From Malachius bipustulatus (lineage: Eukaryota > Arthropoda > Insecta > Coleoptera > Melyridae), in the NCBI GenBank assembly GCA_910589415.1, contig OU342635.1, positions 16,120,001 through 16,184,000 of the forward strand: 64,000 nucleotides of DNA, read 5' to 3'. Of the stretch, positions 22,277 through 37,200 are shown in pieces; position 1 is the first letter of the stretch, and every line of letters starts with the position of its first letter. Under the pieces are notes generated by a model that was given only the letters and a program-made list of their open reading frames with translations, had not been told where the DNA came from and searched no databases. Made by a program: the position numbers and the translations under genes.

Positions 22277-25200
22277 CTGTAAACACATTGTCAAAACCTA
22301 TTAAATGGATCAACTGCAGTGATATGCTTTTATGTGTGGAAAATATAAATATTTCCTTAGTTCTGAGTAGTTATTTGCTTGCTACGTCTTCTAGTTTAAT
22401 TAAAAAGGTAATAGCTTTTTACAATAAATTGCTTTCACTTGTTATAAGGTTAAAAATTGCAATTTTACATGTCCCAAGACAAAGGAAACTCACATTTATT
22501 GTACTAAGGCCCCTTTCACACAGCACGGTTTACTGCCGCAACCGTGTTCCGTCACGGCTGGGGACTGCCAGGGCCCGGTACCGAAGCAGCGTACGGTAGC
22601 ACAGGAAAATCCTGGCTTATACAGGTGCGCACTTGTCATACATTTGAGACGGCCGGCTTTGTGAAATAAATCAATTAATCACACTCGTCGAACATCGGCC
22701 ATTTTTGTGGGTAAAACCCCCGAAGACTACTATACAGAAATATGGTTGTAAGCAGATTTGTAGGATTTTTCAAGGTGACTATGAGCAGTTATTTCCATAT
22801 CTAATATCTATATCATCTAATAAAAACCGAACTGTATGAATAAAAAAAAAATTGTCCACGGCGTGTCTGCTGTACGGCGGCGCTATGCGCTCGGCGTGAC
22901 ATCAGTCTGTGTGAAAGAGGCGTAATAAGTGTATTAGAATTATTATTTACGAGAACTTACTAGTATCTGGTGTGATGGGGCCTGTATGTGTGGGCCTCGC
23001 GCCGGGCCCGAGACTGCTGAGCGAGGAAGAGGAGGACACTGAGCCGCTGAGAGCCGAGACTGCGCGGACAGCTGCTGCTGAGCCGCCGCCGCCGCCTGAG
23101 CTGACGCACTGCGACTGTCTCCACGCGGCCCGGCTGGCCGCACGCGACGACCTGTCTGGAAAGTCCCCCTCTAAATACCAACAACACTCTGCCACATAGA
23201 TACTAGCGTTTCTACTGCTTCCTAACCCTGTACTCTACCGAAATGGTATCTAAATATTCACTCAATCATCTGAGGACATGAAACCAAGAGTTAGTTACTC
23301 TGTCACGGAAATTTTCTAGCCTGAGGTAAGTTTGGCACAAAGATGTTTTATTACTGATCCTCAGAGGAGTATCACTTGGTTCGTTCAACTTTCAACTTGG
23401 ACCCTAACAATTTTATTGTGAGGATGAGGTGACGAATTTATCAAACATTTCAAGAAGCCTTTAACTACACATTACCTGAGTGATGTTTGGGAGTCGGCCA
23501 TATCTGAAGAAGATACTTTAGGACGCTGATAGGTTGTTGGTAGTCCAAGTCGCCTGTCTTCATTGTATTAGTGGTTGGTGTTAAAGTGTCCGAACTGTGC
23601 AGCATCAGAGGAGGGGCCATTGCGGTAGCTAAGTTTTGAGCAGACATTTTATTTCTATCAGATGCCGACACTACTAAAGCCAAATGGTCCATTAAGAAGA
23701 TCAGAGTAGCCTATAAAGAAACGAATTATAAAAATTATACAGTACAGAGTAGGTATTTCGGGAGGAATCTGTAACTCACCCGATTAATTCTAGGCAAGCA
23801 GTCAAGTATGGAGAACATGAGCTTGGCGTTTCCTTCTGGATCATCTGGCAGACACACAGCCAAAGCGTCAACCATCATTTGGTAAAGACATTTGGTGAAA
23901 AGAGGCTCTGGTAATTCCCTGAGATAATCTTTCAGAACTCCCGTAATGACATTTATATCCGGTACGTTATCTGGACTTAAATCTACACTTCTGCTGTTTC
24001 TCTCAAAAGCTTCTCGTAGAATACGTTTCTTCGTTGCTGAGCCGCAAAGCCGATAAAGACCTACAAAAACAAACACACAGTGAATTGAAAAAAGAATCGA
24101 TGTCTGTACTTTACCTATGATATCTAGACCCCTCCTCTCAATTTCTTCAACACAGCGTCGTATAATTATTGGTATTTGTTGACCTGGTGTCACTAATCCT
24201 GTCGCTACTCCCCCTGGCACACCGCCTGTTTTGCTTTCTCTAGAAACCTAAAATAGTTTTCTTACGATTAATGTTAAGTTCATTTTTTATTAGAATTCAT
24301 CTTTTCGGACTTTTAAAACTTACCACGGATTCAAGATCTATGCCAAATAATGGGGTTGTTCTCGATAACGTTAAACTAGTTAGGGTTCTTCTTCTATAAA
24401 GTGATTGCGAATCAGTGTGTCTCAGTCTCAAATATAATGTACCTGCGAAGTAGAAGAGTACCATTGAAGCGATCGAAAAAAAACTTAAGAAAAAGGTAAT
24501 TTGGTTAGGTAAGGCTTACCTCTTGGTTCTATTTTAAGTGCTAGTTGATGGATCGGTCCAGACTTTAGAAGCGTAGGCAGATAAACTGAACCCTTATAAC
24601 AAAGCTTGTGCCTGTACTGGGGATCCCAGGAGTATATCAAAAGGTCCAGTTCCCGGTTATTAACCAAATCAAGCTCGAAACTTTCATCCCAATCGAATAC
24701 CAAATCACCCGTTCTGACCTAAGGATTCCACAAACAGTTAAAAGGAATCTTACAATAATTAATATTATTAACTTACCACTGTGCGTGCTTTATGAACCCT
24801 GTCGCATTCTAAGACACAGTAAAGATCCCTCAGACCTGTGGAACCTAACATACATCAATTAAAATATTAATCGTTCAATAAGTTTCACGTTTCTCTTCGT
24901 TACCTCCTATTGACGGCTGTGGACCTCCACTGGGAGTAACAGGGGTAGTGGCAGCTGAAGTTGCGGTAGAAGTTCTGAGTCCTCTGCCGGCTAGGAGATG
25001 AACCCAGAGCATTCCGCTTATAGGCTCATCAGCCCCGTAACCTCCACCCATTGAACTCATACTCGGGCCACCGGGAACTCCAGGCTTCTCCAGCTTGTAC
25101 TTCAAGAATTCTGGAAAATATATTTGTTCATCAAACTTAACGGTTTATGTTTCGTTAAATTGAAATAAAGCTGGAGTAAATGCTAATTTATCATTGATTT

Positions 25201-28200
25201 GTATGATTATAAAAATGGAGGATAGCTTCCTCTAGAGTGCGCTTGCTATCTCTTTTTTTAGATTAGAATCAACGGGCAGTAGAGTCGTTGACTCCCAATT
25301 TATCTCCTTCTCTCAAAAAAATAAGGATATAATACCAGCTCTGTCATTCGTTACATCCCCTCACACGGCGTAGAGGATAGGAGAGTAGAGTAGGAGGAGG
25401 AGGAGGAGCAGCAGCAGCAGGAGAAGAAGAAGAAGAAGGTCCTCAATTCCCAGATTATCCAACTCGCCCTCGATCCCATGGAAAGAGGTGGATGAGATGG
25501 AAGAGCGGCGTCTCTGACTGACGCATTCAGTCGAAGTTGATTGCCTCCAAACGAAAAAGAGTGATACTCTTCTATCCTATTGCTCTCTCTCTCTCCACTC
25601 TCGCTCGTCCTCCCTCCCCTTCTATCCCTCCCTATCTCCCTCTTCCTCTCTCCTTCCCTCTCTCCCTCCCCCTCATCACTTTATGTCTCTTCCCCACACT
25701 ACAACTTACTGCTGGACCAAACGGTAAGTAAATTACTTACCGACGAGTTATTTGTAATCGCAATTTACTGTTTTGGAAACAGCCGTAGTAAAACAATCAA
25801 AAAGAGTTAAAACATTTTTAATTTCTAAAAATCCCCTTAAAATTACAGTGTATTCATGATGTTTATGTTGTGCGACGAAATGATAATCAGCAAGCTACTA
25901 ACCTGCAGGATTTATGTCGATCTGCCGTTGACCCCTCGGCAAGGTACCGCTAGGTGTAGGAACAGGACTAGGTGCTCCAGTTCTTACGGAATCTAAGTCT
26001 AACAGTTGGCGCATCCTTCGCATCGATGGTGAGCGGGTGGAACTAAGTGCTAGATGAAACATCGGTGCATTGTTAGTGACACAAAGCTAAGGATAACGAG
26101 GTCAGTACATTCCAGGAGTAATATGAAATAACCAAAAAAAAAGAGTAAATATTATTTTGGCAATATTAAATTTAAAAGGCTGCAATTGATTAAATCTAGC
26201 AATGATCAACCGTTCCTAGAAGAGAATTTTTCAACGCTTACAGATCCTCTTCATTAAGGATATAGGTACATGCAAGTATGTAAGCAGCAAGTTTATATTT
26301 TGTCTTAATCTCGTCCTCAGTTTCTTCCGCGGCGTTCCTTTTTCCCTTAAATCGTCTCTATGGTAAAAATCAGTTCTGTTCTCCATCCTTTCTTATTATA
26401 ACCGACCAATCCAATCGGACTGATACCACATCAGGTACTCGTATCTCCACAGCGCGCGTCGTAATAATTAATTCCGCGTACTCTTGACGTACTCATCCAC
26501 TCATCCACATGAACTCTCATCACTGAGCTTTACGCATAACTATGGGAGTATTAAAGCGCGTAATATTTTCTTGTGAATTTGTGGTGACTCGGCTCTATCA
26601 AATTTGATTAGGTACCTAAATAACTTCAGCAGATCTTGATGCTACGTTTTCACAACAGATGAAATGATGTTAAAGCAATAAGCAACCCTGAGCATGACAA
26701 TTAAAGGTAAACAATCTCCTTTTCCGGAGGCAACATATCAAATTCACTCAAATTTGCATATGACTGACTCACCCGATGATGAAGATGTGATGTGTTGGGT
26801 TGATAGTGATCTGGCGGGAATGTTCTGATGTTGTGGGCGGGTGAAATGACGATCGAGTGTCGAGGTACCACCCGGACGGCCGTATGAACTGTAGTAACCT
26901 CCTTCGAGCTGGATTTATAAAACATAGGTTTTTTACAAAAATTAAGGTATCCAAATGTTGATACAAAAACTGTCTTAGACACTCACGTTTTTGAGGGCAT
27001 CGTGTATGTTCTCAGCGCTGTAAGTGAACCTTGCAGCCCTCTGCTGATTCAGTACGTCCCTGGAAGCTCTGATCTGTTCATAGATAGCTGAAGTTGATGG
27101 GGTGCGACTCAACCATTGTCTGTATTCATCTGAAGTGAATACACTAGTTGACTGAGGAACGTGCCCTTGTGGTCAGAGAAAGAATAGTGCGTGTGTAAAA
27201 GCCGGCGACTGTGTAGGTGAGGTAAATTATGTAACATGTAATTAATTGTGACATGGCCTTGGAGAGAGATCTTGGAGAGATCAGGTCATGCTTAGCAGTA
27301 TGAGAGGTAATTATTATTATTATGTCTCAAGAGAGAATTTTTGATTCATTTTTAAGCATGCTGTAGAAATAATAAAACAATAACTAGCTTAATATACTTA
27401 TGTCTTTATTTGTTTAAAGTAAATTCATATGGCGATCATATTTTGCATAATTCCAGCAGGGGTAAGCTATAGTGATTAGTGACTTTGTTACCTCGATCCC
27501 GTCTAATTGAAGGCATCTCAGGTGCTGACAGAGCTCCATCTGACTCGTCCTGGAGGAGCGGGATCGTTCTATCTCCAAATCTCTTATTCATAGACAATCT
27601 AATAAAAATTAAATTCATTATTATTTCCTCCGATTGTTCTTGAGCACGTAAAACTTACCTCGTTGATCCTCTGGTGTCTCTTGGAAGGGAATTGAATTTA
27701 GTGGTGATATCCGAGGGTCCTAAAGTGGTTTGTCTTCCTAGCGTTGGTATGGTGCTATGAGGAACTGCTGAGCCCTGATTTCTACAATAAATTATTGAAA
27801 TTATTAGTAGAATTTTAATTTGAAAGAAACAGCGAGGACCCATCTCGCACGAGTTGAAGTGTTTAGTCTTCGTTAGTTAATTAAATACACAACCTACCTA
27901 TAATAGTAGTAACTAGTCCTTGGTCCAACGGTAGCTTCAGTATCGCTGGAGTAATCGAGACTACCCCTTGTTCTTCTGACCAAAGTACCCCCTCCACTGC
28001 CGTACTGTCCTCCCGCACCAGCGTATTTTGCCATTTGGGCCGCAATGGCTGCCTGGTCTACATATCGTTGATTATACCTGAGAGAGGAAATTTAATCATC
28101 AACGCAAATGAAGAATCACGCCGTGGCGCTATAGCAAACGAGCATTATAATATAGAGCCACAGTATTTGAAGGTACTGGCATAGTATTTGAAGGGGACTA

Positions 28201-31200
28201 CTCAGGGTGTTAATTTCCCAGGATCTCAAGTCACCGATTTATCCTCACTAGACTGCCTAAATTCAGGCCTGGGACGCTTAAAAGAGGACGGGAAGAGCTG
28301 GCAGATTGCGTCATCGGTGATAGACGAGAACAAAACTAAATGGACGATCAACTTCTTTGAACCTTACAAATCATCAGGTATGGATGGCATTTTTCCAATA
28401 ACGTAGCATAAAGGACCACGCACCGTCTGATCCAGAGACTATGCTTGATCCTCAGGGGCAATCTTTCACTGGGACACATACCTAAAGTCTGGACCCTAAT
28501 TACGGATCAAGAAACTGGAGTCGACATATACAATAATCTGGATAACACTCAACACAGCATGTCTCTTGGGGAATGGGCAACTGTATTTTAATCAGAAATA
28601 TATGCCATGCTACACTGCGTAAGAGAGGATAATAAAAGGGCCTTTAGAAACAGCCTGATCAATGTACTAACAGACAGTCAGGAGGTTTAAAGGGCTATAG
28701 AAAACCTCAAAATCCAGACTACTGTGGGAATACAGTGAAAATCTCGAAAGCCCGGCAGGACGAAACAAGGTAACTTTGATGTGAGTGCCAGGAATCGCAA
28801 GCAATGAAAGCGTCGACGAGCTGGCAAGAAGTGGACCTTCGGCTGGATATATTGGCCCAGAACTGACCCTGGGAGTACCAAAACGTACAACATGGGGTCA
28901 AGTAAACATATGGGTTAATAAAAAACAAACAATAGTGGTATAAAAGGACTTGATCAAAGCCTTCATCAAGGGACCAAAAAAGAAGACAACTGAAGAACTA
29001 CAATCACACATCACTTAGCAACAGTGGGATTACTGACGGTACATATTGTCCTAAAAGAACACTTAAACAAAATAGGACTGTACAATGGAGACCTAAACTG
29101 TAGAGAATGGAGCAATTCCCAAGAGGCAGATAAACATATTCTGTACGAATGCGAATCTCTGGACCGCAGAAGACGGGAAATTTAGTTTGGAAGAATATAC
29201 ACTCATCCAGTGATGGGGCCTGTACAAACTAGTTCAGGGGACCAGACTGGCAGAATGGATGACATGAAGCAAATAGGGTAAGCACAATAAACCCATGAGG
29301 CTGAGGGGTGCTTTCGGCGATCTTGATCAGACGGCCTTCGAAGAAAAAAAAATTCTGAATTTCAGGAATGACGATGTCCAGTAGAATCGCTTCTTAAGCT
29401 ATCAATTTCTTACCTACTAAGAGTGGAGCCAGATTTAAGGCTGGATCGAAGCAGGCTATGCCTGCCAGCCTGAGTGATACTGGTGTAGTCCGGGTACTCA
29501 GTATGCGGCAAGTGTTGGTCAGAACCCGACCTCGGCATCAGCCGACGCGATCCTGTCCCAGCGTGCTGGACGTAATAGTGACCAGATGGACTCTGCTGCG
29601 ATGTCAGTCTGAAACAACACGGCATAAAGACAGGAAATTTTGAATAAAGTTATTTTTCATTTATTGACAACAATAATTCTCTTACCTGGACTGCATGGGC
29701 TGGTTCCCGGCACTCATCCTCCGCGATGCTCCGGGAGGCCCGAACGCGTGCACCTTCTCGGCTAGGCTTTCAAGAGTAGCAGGATAGGCGCGCTCGTAAG
29801 GCTGGAAAGGCGGGTGGTGGCCTGACTTAGGCTGCTCCGTAATTACCGGCGGTGGAGGCTGATATGACCACGTGCCCGGATCAGAGGGACGCGAATAATA
29901 CAAATCGAGGCCGTTAGTGTCTTGTCGCGAGTCTAATGTAGACAGGCCCAGGCCCAGTCGGGAACGAGACTCGCTCATTTCACGGCCGTCACCCGTGTGA
30001 CGTTGTCGCATAGATTCCCTGGATCACAACAAAATAAGATTCTATAATGTAATACTATAGAATTAATTTAAGTGAAATTTCTTTAAAGGTTAACTTAAGG
30101 CTCGATAAAAATCTTTTATTAACCTGTGTTGCAATTCATGCTCCTCTGCCTCGTCCTCTCTGAGATCTCTCTTGATGACCACAACAGGGGGAGGCTTATG
30201 CTCGGTCCTAGGCTGTACTCCTGGCGACCCTTGTCCACCCTTACTGCCCTTCCGTTGTCTGGTGGCCAGCACCAGTCGTCGAGGTATGGACATGATTATC
30301 ACCACGTCGTCCAGACTCATCCGAGTGACATCCACCAGATTCACGGCCAAGATTTCATCCCCGACCTGAAACACAATGACGCAGTTAGTTATTTAAATAT
30401 TCTTCATGCTTACAACATACACCGCAAAATTAATGAGATGAACGAATTCTGCACGGTGGTCAAACATCGAGGGGATTTTTTTTCTTTATAAAGCCCAGAT
30501 GGCAGACTAACGACTAACCTTCAGACATCCGCTGTTGTAAACGGCCGATTCCAGCGCTATTCTGGAGATGAAAACGCCGTCGTTCCTGTCTATTCCGTTG
30601 CCCTCCCGAATGTAGAGACCCAAGGTTTGACCAGGGCGTTTCACGATCTCCACGAACTGCACGCTGTGTTTTGAGTCCTGCATCGCTGTGAAACGTTTAG
30701 CCGCCTCACCTGCTGCACGGCCCAACTGGCGGGCCTCCAGGATGCGAACTATCATCTCACCGCGCCTTTCCACATGCTAGAAGAGGAAAAAACAGTAAAC
30801 AGGTTAGGTGCTTAGCCAAAAGCATTAGCCAGAGTAAGATAAACGTATTGTTGCTTCATCGTCTGAAATTCCGTTATTATTTTCAACCCCGAGTGCTAGT
30901 GCTAATAAGGCTATTATAGTGTGAAGAAATACGAGAAAGAAGCAGTGAATCAAGACCTTAGCGCGCCGACCGTAGCGACTCTAGAACGCTCTAGAACATC
31001 ACTGCTTGTTTCTAACCATGTCCGAATTGTGGGAAGCCGAAATTAATGGCTTTTCATTAAATTTCTTTCTTTTGAATATGTTAATGTGGCCGACCGGCTA
31101 GGACCCGGGTTTCCACAGCGAGGTCCTCGGTTCAAACCTGACTTTTTTCTCGATGCAAAATAATTTCAAATAATTCGTTAAACATTAATACCTTTATTTT

Positions 31201-34200
31201 GAGGCCGTCCTTAAAAAAAAACTACCGTTGCACTTGACGACGGCCGCGAAGTGAGTCAGTTCGCATACTGTTGCGCAGAAACTTGTAATTTTAAACTTAC
31301 CTCCAACGCAGCAGCAGTTGAAGCATCATGGTCGTTTTCTACTGTCTCTATCTGCTTGAAAATCTCGCTACTGATTCCTGATACCTGAAGTAATAAAAAA
31401 TTAACACTTTGAACAAATAATCGATGTACTGAAAGAAGAAAAGTTTTGCCGGATTGATAATAACAATAATAATTCATATTTAATATACAAGGTGCTTCAT
31501 TCATAATATGAAAGATGGCGTATTATATTGAATTGCGATTAAAAGAAGTGTGTTTTTGACGTTGAATTATTTTGATTTTTACCTTTCTAAAGTCTCCTTG
31601 TATAACCATAGGTGGTGGATGTGCGGTTCTGTTATTTGGAGCAGCGGGGGCCCGCAGAGGGGACGCCGTGAGATCCAATGCCTCGCGTCCATTTTCCTGC
31701 AATAGAAACCAAAATATAACACTGACTAGATTCATAATTTAAGTAGCAAGGATATAAAAGTTCAACATTTTACAATTTCAGGAGATAAGAGATTCAATTT
31801 CCGCTAAACTCAGCAACGCTAGTTTTAGCGGAGTTAAATCAGACGATATGTGGGTTCAGATTTACGTCGGATTTCGCAAAATTAGGCGCCCGCGAAATGT
31901 TTAGCGAGCGGAGAGTAACCGCAATTATAAACAAATCTTCAGGGTCTTTTCTGATTATCAGGTCAGGTGAGGCTTTATAAAAAATAGGGCGCTGGTCCCT
32001 TTTAGCCGTGAAATATTGAACATTCGTCTATCTTGTACTTTCACTATTAAAGACTGAGTTGCTTTTTATATCCTATAGTCGCCAGTAACAGAAAGGGGAG
32101 AATTTATCTCGATATTCCTGGATTTCTGGAATAAATAGGTAGATGATTCACAACTTTGAATTGTTCCCACGTATTAATACAGAGTTATCCTAAATAAGTG
32201 CGATTTTTTTTAGGGGGGGATTCCTTGACTCATTCTAAGGTAAAAATTTTCCATTAACGTGTGTCTGGAAATACCATTTTTCCAATTTTAACAAAGGTCT
32301 TAAATAAGGCTGCAACCTTAAATAAAAACCGGCAGACTGGGAGATAAGCGTAATATTTCCCTATATGAAAAACTATTGATACAAAGATTGGAGAAGATAA
32401 TAGAACCAGAAATGGAAGAGTCACCATGTAGTTTCAAGAAGGGAAGGGAAGTTCAAGACCATATATTAGCCATAAAACAAATGATGGAAAAGAACAACAC
32501 CTACCTAGAGTTTATAGACTTATTCCAAGGGGAGAGATATGGAGAAGTCTGGAGAGAAGAAAGGTCAAGATCAGTTTGAGAAGAAATAGTGCGAGCGTAT
32601 ACAAGAAACTATGTTAGAACAAATAACGCAGAATCAGAGGAGTTCATAACAAAAGGACTGGGACAAGATGGAGTAAGTACTAAGCCCAACACACTACTTC
32701 ACGTGATACTAGATGACACAAAAAAGGATGTCAAAGACAAGATAAATAAAATGCTGATTGGATATAGAAACTTGGAAAGGAACGCATAAATACGGAACAC
32801 AGCACTCAAGAACAGAAAACTAACAATCAATACAGAAAAAACTGAAATAATGGTGGTGGGCAACTGTGATGTACAGAAAGCAATAAACCAATCTTCCAGT
32901 ATAAAAACAATGGATGTGTTAACTTATAGACGCGAAAGCTGGACAATCACAAAGCAACAGAAAATCAGGCTAAGAGCCATAGGAATGAAATATTTAAAGG
33001 GCATTAGGGGGGTACAGAGAAAAACAGAGGAAGCTACCAAGGTGGTTTGGTCATTTGATACAAATGGAGAATAGCAGACAAGCAAATATGATACGGCAGG
33101 CGAAAACCACGCGGAAACAAAAGAGAGGCAGGCAGACCAAGGAAGAAGTGGGACGAAGTAATTGCTGAAAGCCTAAGAAAAAGAGACAAAACTTGGACAG
33201 AGGGGAAGAATATGCCACAGAACAGGAAGATATGGACGGACTTTATTTATACACAGAACTCAACACTCATGGGTAAACTAAGGTTGTGGATTATGTACCT
33301 AATAATATGTTGGTAGTGATAAGAATTTAAGAAAGTTGATGGCAACTTTCCGTTTCTTTAGACTTCTACCTCCCAACACTTCTCCATATAAAAATGCCCT
33401 AAAATTCTCGCGTCTCACCCTGTATAATGTTTAGCCTTGGACCCAAACAAAGCTTATCTGGTCCCGATGACGACCTGTTATCGTACATAAAAATTGTACG
33501 ACTGAGCTGTCACTTGTTTTCTGTCGACTCTTCAATATGTCTTATAAAAATTGAAAATTTCCTATCTGCTGGAAATGCGTTTACCTACAACAACCGGCCA
33601 ATGACACTGCTCTCTGTTATATCTATGATTATTAACCTAATTAAGGAAAGTGTATTAACCAACATCTTTTAAAGTATTTGGAAAGAGCTAATATCATCAG
33701 CGACCGCCAGTTCGGCTTCCGCAAACAGAGATCAACTGGAGCTGGAGACCTCCTCAACTACGCAACGGAACTGTGGAACAGCACAGTAGAACAGCATGGG
33801 GAGTTTCGAGTGGTTTCTCTTGATATCTCTAGGGCTCTCGATCTTGTCTTGCATGGGGGGAATGTGGGCAAAACTGCAGACTTACAGCATGCCTGAGAAG
33901 TTCTGCTTCTGGTTTGCGAGTTACCTCTAAGATCACTCCCTGCAGGTCCCACTCTTTCTTATATACCTACATTAACAATCTACCCGGAACAATAAAAAAC
34001 CCAATATTATAGTTTTACCGACGAGAGTAAGCTTTCTACGCCTTAAATGCGTGAACTTCGGCCATCGACGCACATTTTCGCAGAAAGCAAGAAGTCTCAA
34101 TACTTACCAAAGATCTACAAGATATTCTAACTTGTGGTGATACAAATCACGTGCAGTTTTAATGCTGGGAATACACAGCCTGTCATCTTCTCTAAAAAAG

Positions 34201-37200
34201 TCAACGTTCTGGAGCCAGATGATGGCGCGACTCTCTTCTTCCCTCACCATCTCTTCGTTTACTCGGCGTAAGTCTGGGAGGGAACATGTCTTGGCACGAT
34301 CATGTTGCAGATTTGGCGAAGAGTGCTTTTCACAAACTTGACTCACTGTTCCGCGCAAAGAAATTTTATACACTTCAACATCTTTCTCCTCTTATGCAAG
34401 ACTCTAATCTGACCATCCTTGGAGTACTAAACATACTCCAATACTTCACATACCCTGAGATTACTTGACCAGAAAAGAGTCATCGACTTTATCGGGAAAA
34501 TAACTTTGGAAGTGTTTCCGGAGGAATACAACAAATCAGCGTGAATCGATATCTCCGCTTATGTACTGCTCTCAGAGCGTTATAGGTATTACTCTGCAGT
34601 GCAGTGGCTTTTCAAGAAAAAAACACTCGTTAATTGTAACTTTTTTCCTTAGTCAAAATCATCCCCTTAAATCTTTCGCACTTATTTTGGAACCCTGTAG
34701 TTCCCAGAACCTGCACAACTCAGCGTTGATCTTTACGCGAGTAAAGCCCGCTACCTGGATGGTCCTGCTTGAAGGTAGGATTAATATAAAAATTCAATTT
34801 GTAATAAAATGAGGTAGTTTCATGGTCCGTTATTTTTAAACGTTATTTGAAAATTTAATTATTATTTAACGTACCTATAATAAAAATATTTTTTTATAAG
34901 TAGCTCTTGAACTTTATAAAGATGAATGTTTAGCAACCCTTATTATTCGGGTTAATTAAGGTTTTAGTTTTTCGGGCGCATTCATTACTTGGCAATTATA
35001 AAAGTTTGAGAACTCTCGATCTTTGGCAACGGGCGAAACTTTATAAACTTTACACGAGAAAAAAATTTCAGATTTCATGAAAATTATATTTCATATAAGA
35101 AGATAAGAGAAATTAATTAAGCATTAAGTTCTGCTTTTGGACTTGACAGGTAGGTATTATGTAGGTATTTCATTTATTCCACCATTAATTTTTTGTTACA
35201 ATTTCCATATTCTAGAAACCTTACTTTTTCCTGAAAATATCACGACGCATGTTAAACAATCTTTAACGTAGAGGTGCTCTGATATTAGTCTAAAATGACA
35301 TAGTTAATACTGTTAGATACAAAATAGGCTATTTCTGGTACGTGCGTCAATCGCTGGGAGTGGATTTTTCAAAATCCACGCGTAAGCAACACAATAGTAT
35401 ATTATTTTATACGGAGGGAAAGTGACACTATTCCTCCTGATGTTGCTATGGCAACACTTTAGCTCCGGCGGAGGAAAAGTGAAACTTTGCGACCGGCTAC
35501 TGAGTCGAGTGATGTCTTATTTACTGACGTTTGAAGAAAAAATATGTTTTTTGAGTGGTACCTTATAAGAAATTATTATAGCCAGATAAGTTTGTTTTTC
35601 ATTAATAAGCGTTCATTTTGCAGAAATTTTGCATAACCTTCTATAATATTTTGAAAATTTCTTGTGAGAAGAAATTAATAAATCAGGTATAATTATACAA
35701 AAAGTTCTTGGAATCTGAGACTTCATTTCTTTTGTAACATGAACAAACCTCGGAGGACTTTTTCACTCGGATCACGTCCATGTTAATATATGCATATTCT
35801 AAAATCCAGACGATCAATAAAATTGCAAGAGGTGCCGAAATTATCATTCGCTGTTCTTTCAAAGCAAAACTTTCGTCAGTTTGCATATTCTGTCCATAAA
35901 TTCAGCAGGCTCGTCTCAGTTTCTTTTAGTACAATTGGAGTTTATGTGACTTATTTATAAAGGTCTCAATGAATAAGATGTTATCAGCTGCTCTGTTCTC
36001 ACCCTGCAGACTTGGGTACCAGTGCCTTTACTAACTGGAAAGCGGCTTGAATGCAAATTCGCACAAAAGAAAAAGGCCGGCGAATGAACTTCTAAAGCAA
36101 CCGGGAAGGGATCTTTGTTAGAGATTTATTATATAAAAAAATGCACCGCAATTTTTCATTTAATTCAAAATATAAATGAAATTTCTCTATAAGACGCTCT
36201 TGTTTGTACTTAGTTGATGTGATGAACCGATATGCAAATTTGGATTTGCATATTTATTCAAAAAATAAATTTTTCCAGATCGAACTACTGTAGTCGAATG
36301 ACTAGGAAATATCTTTAATCGTACAATCCTTTTGGCCAGAATACTGATGGTCCAATATTTGCAACACTTCATTCTTCGTACGTCAAATGTGATGATGGTG
36401 TCCTTCCTCTAATAAAACTTTTAAGTGATAATCATCAGTGACACGTCATCTAAGATTTTGGCACTTCGGTGTATTAAAGAACTACTTATTATCGTAATCT
36501 GAATGTTATTAAAAACTGGCAGAGATTTTAGAACGTCCTACTTATTAGACGTACCTAATGATCAAATTAGAATTTAATTAAACGGTTCCTGTAAATTTCT
36601 ACAGGGGTTCCTGTCATCATTATGTGTCCGAAAGTATACAGCGGGGTAGAAAATTTGAAAGTAATTACGGTTTACTCAATAAATGTAAGTCCAAGCGGCT
36701 TAGTGTCCCCTATAAATGCGTCACTCTGAAAATAGTTTTCCTCTTTATTTTATTTCCTAAACAAGCAAAAATATTACTTTTAAATGTTTTAAATTTGCTT
36801 ATCTAATAAAGCCGTTGCAGCGTGCGCTACTATTTTATTTTTCGCCCAAGTCTCAATTTTGAACCCTCTAGTAATTTTTTTTTCAAATTTTATGTTGTAC
36901 TAAGCCTTTCTGAGTTTTCAAAAATTTCGAAATTTGCATAAAATTATTCCTTTATATCATTTTCATCTTATCAAATGTTTATTTATGACCCGTTGTTGTC
37001 CTAAATTCCTAAATACCGTTTTATTGGAAAAATTAAAAACGCCCCAAAATTGCTACAAACTTGATGCAAAGTTGATCTAACTTGTACAAATAACTAAACC
37101 TTAGACTTTATTTCGGTTCTTCACTAAACAAATATATGTACAGGTGTCCGAAAATAAAAGAAACAACCTTCTAAGGCAATATATTTTCTTGATTTTAAGA

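Noticed and set aside
22947..23199. Alternative minus-strand frames reading [12 protein letters not shown] and [10 protein letters not shown], and a plus frame
   Set aside because: Exon phases on both sides (1 in, 0 out) allow only the frame reading [13 protein letters not shown].
23735..24220. Continuous 161-aa reading of the RhoGAP region
   Set aside because: It reads through two introns; GT/AG sites at 24061-24114 and 23711-23779 remove non-domain residues and restore family spacing.
26701..26982. 93-codon and 65-codon frames over the exon at 26773-26908
   Set aside because: Neither joins its neighbours in phase; the frame reading LEGGYYSS does.
31080..31146. Functional tRNA gene
   Set aside because: A- and B-box-like motifs are present, but I could not form a proper acceptor stem or anticodon arm; listed only as a SINE-like candidate.
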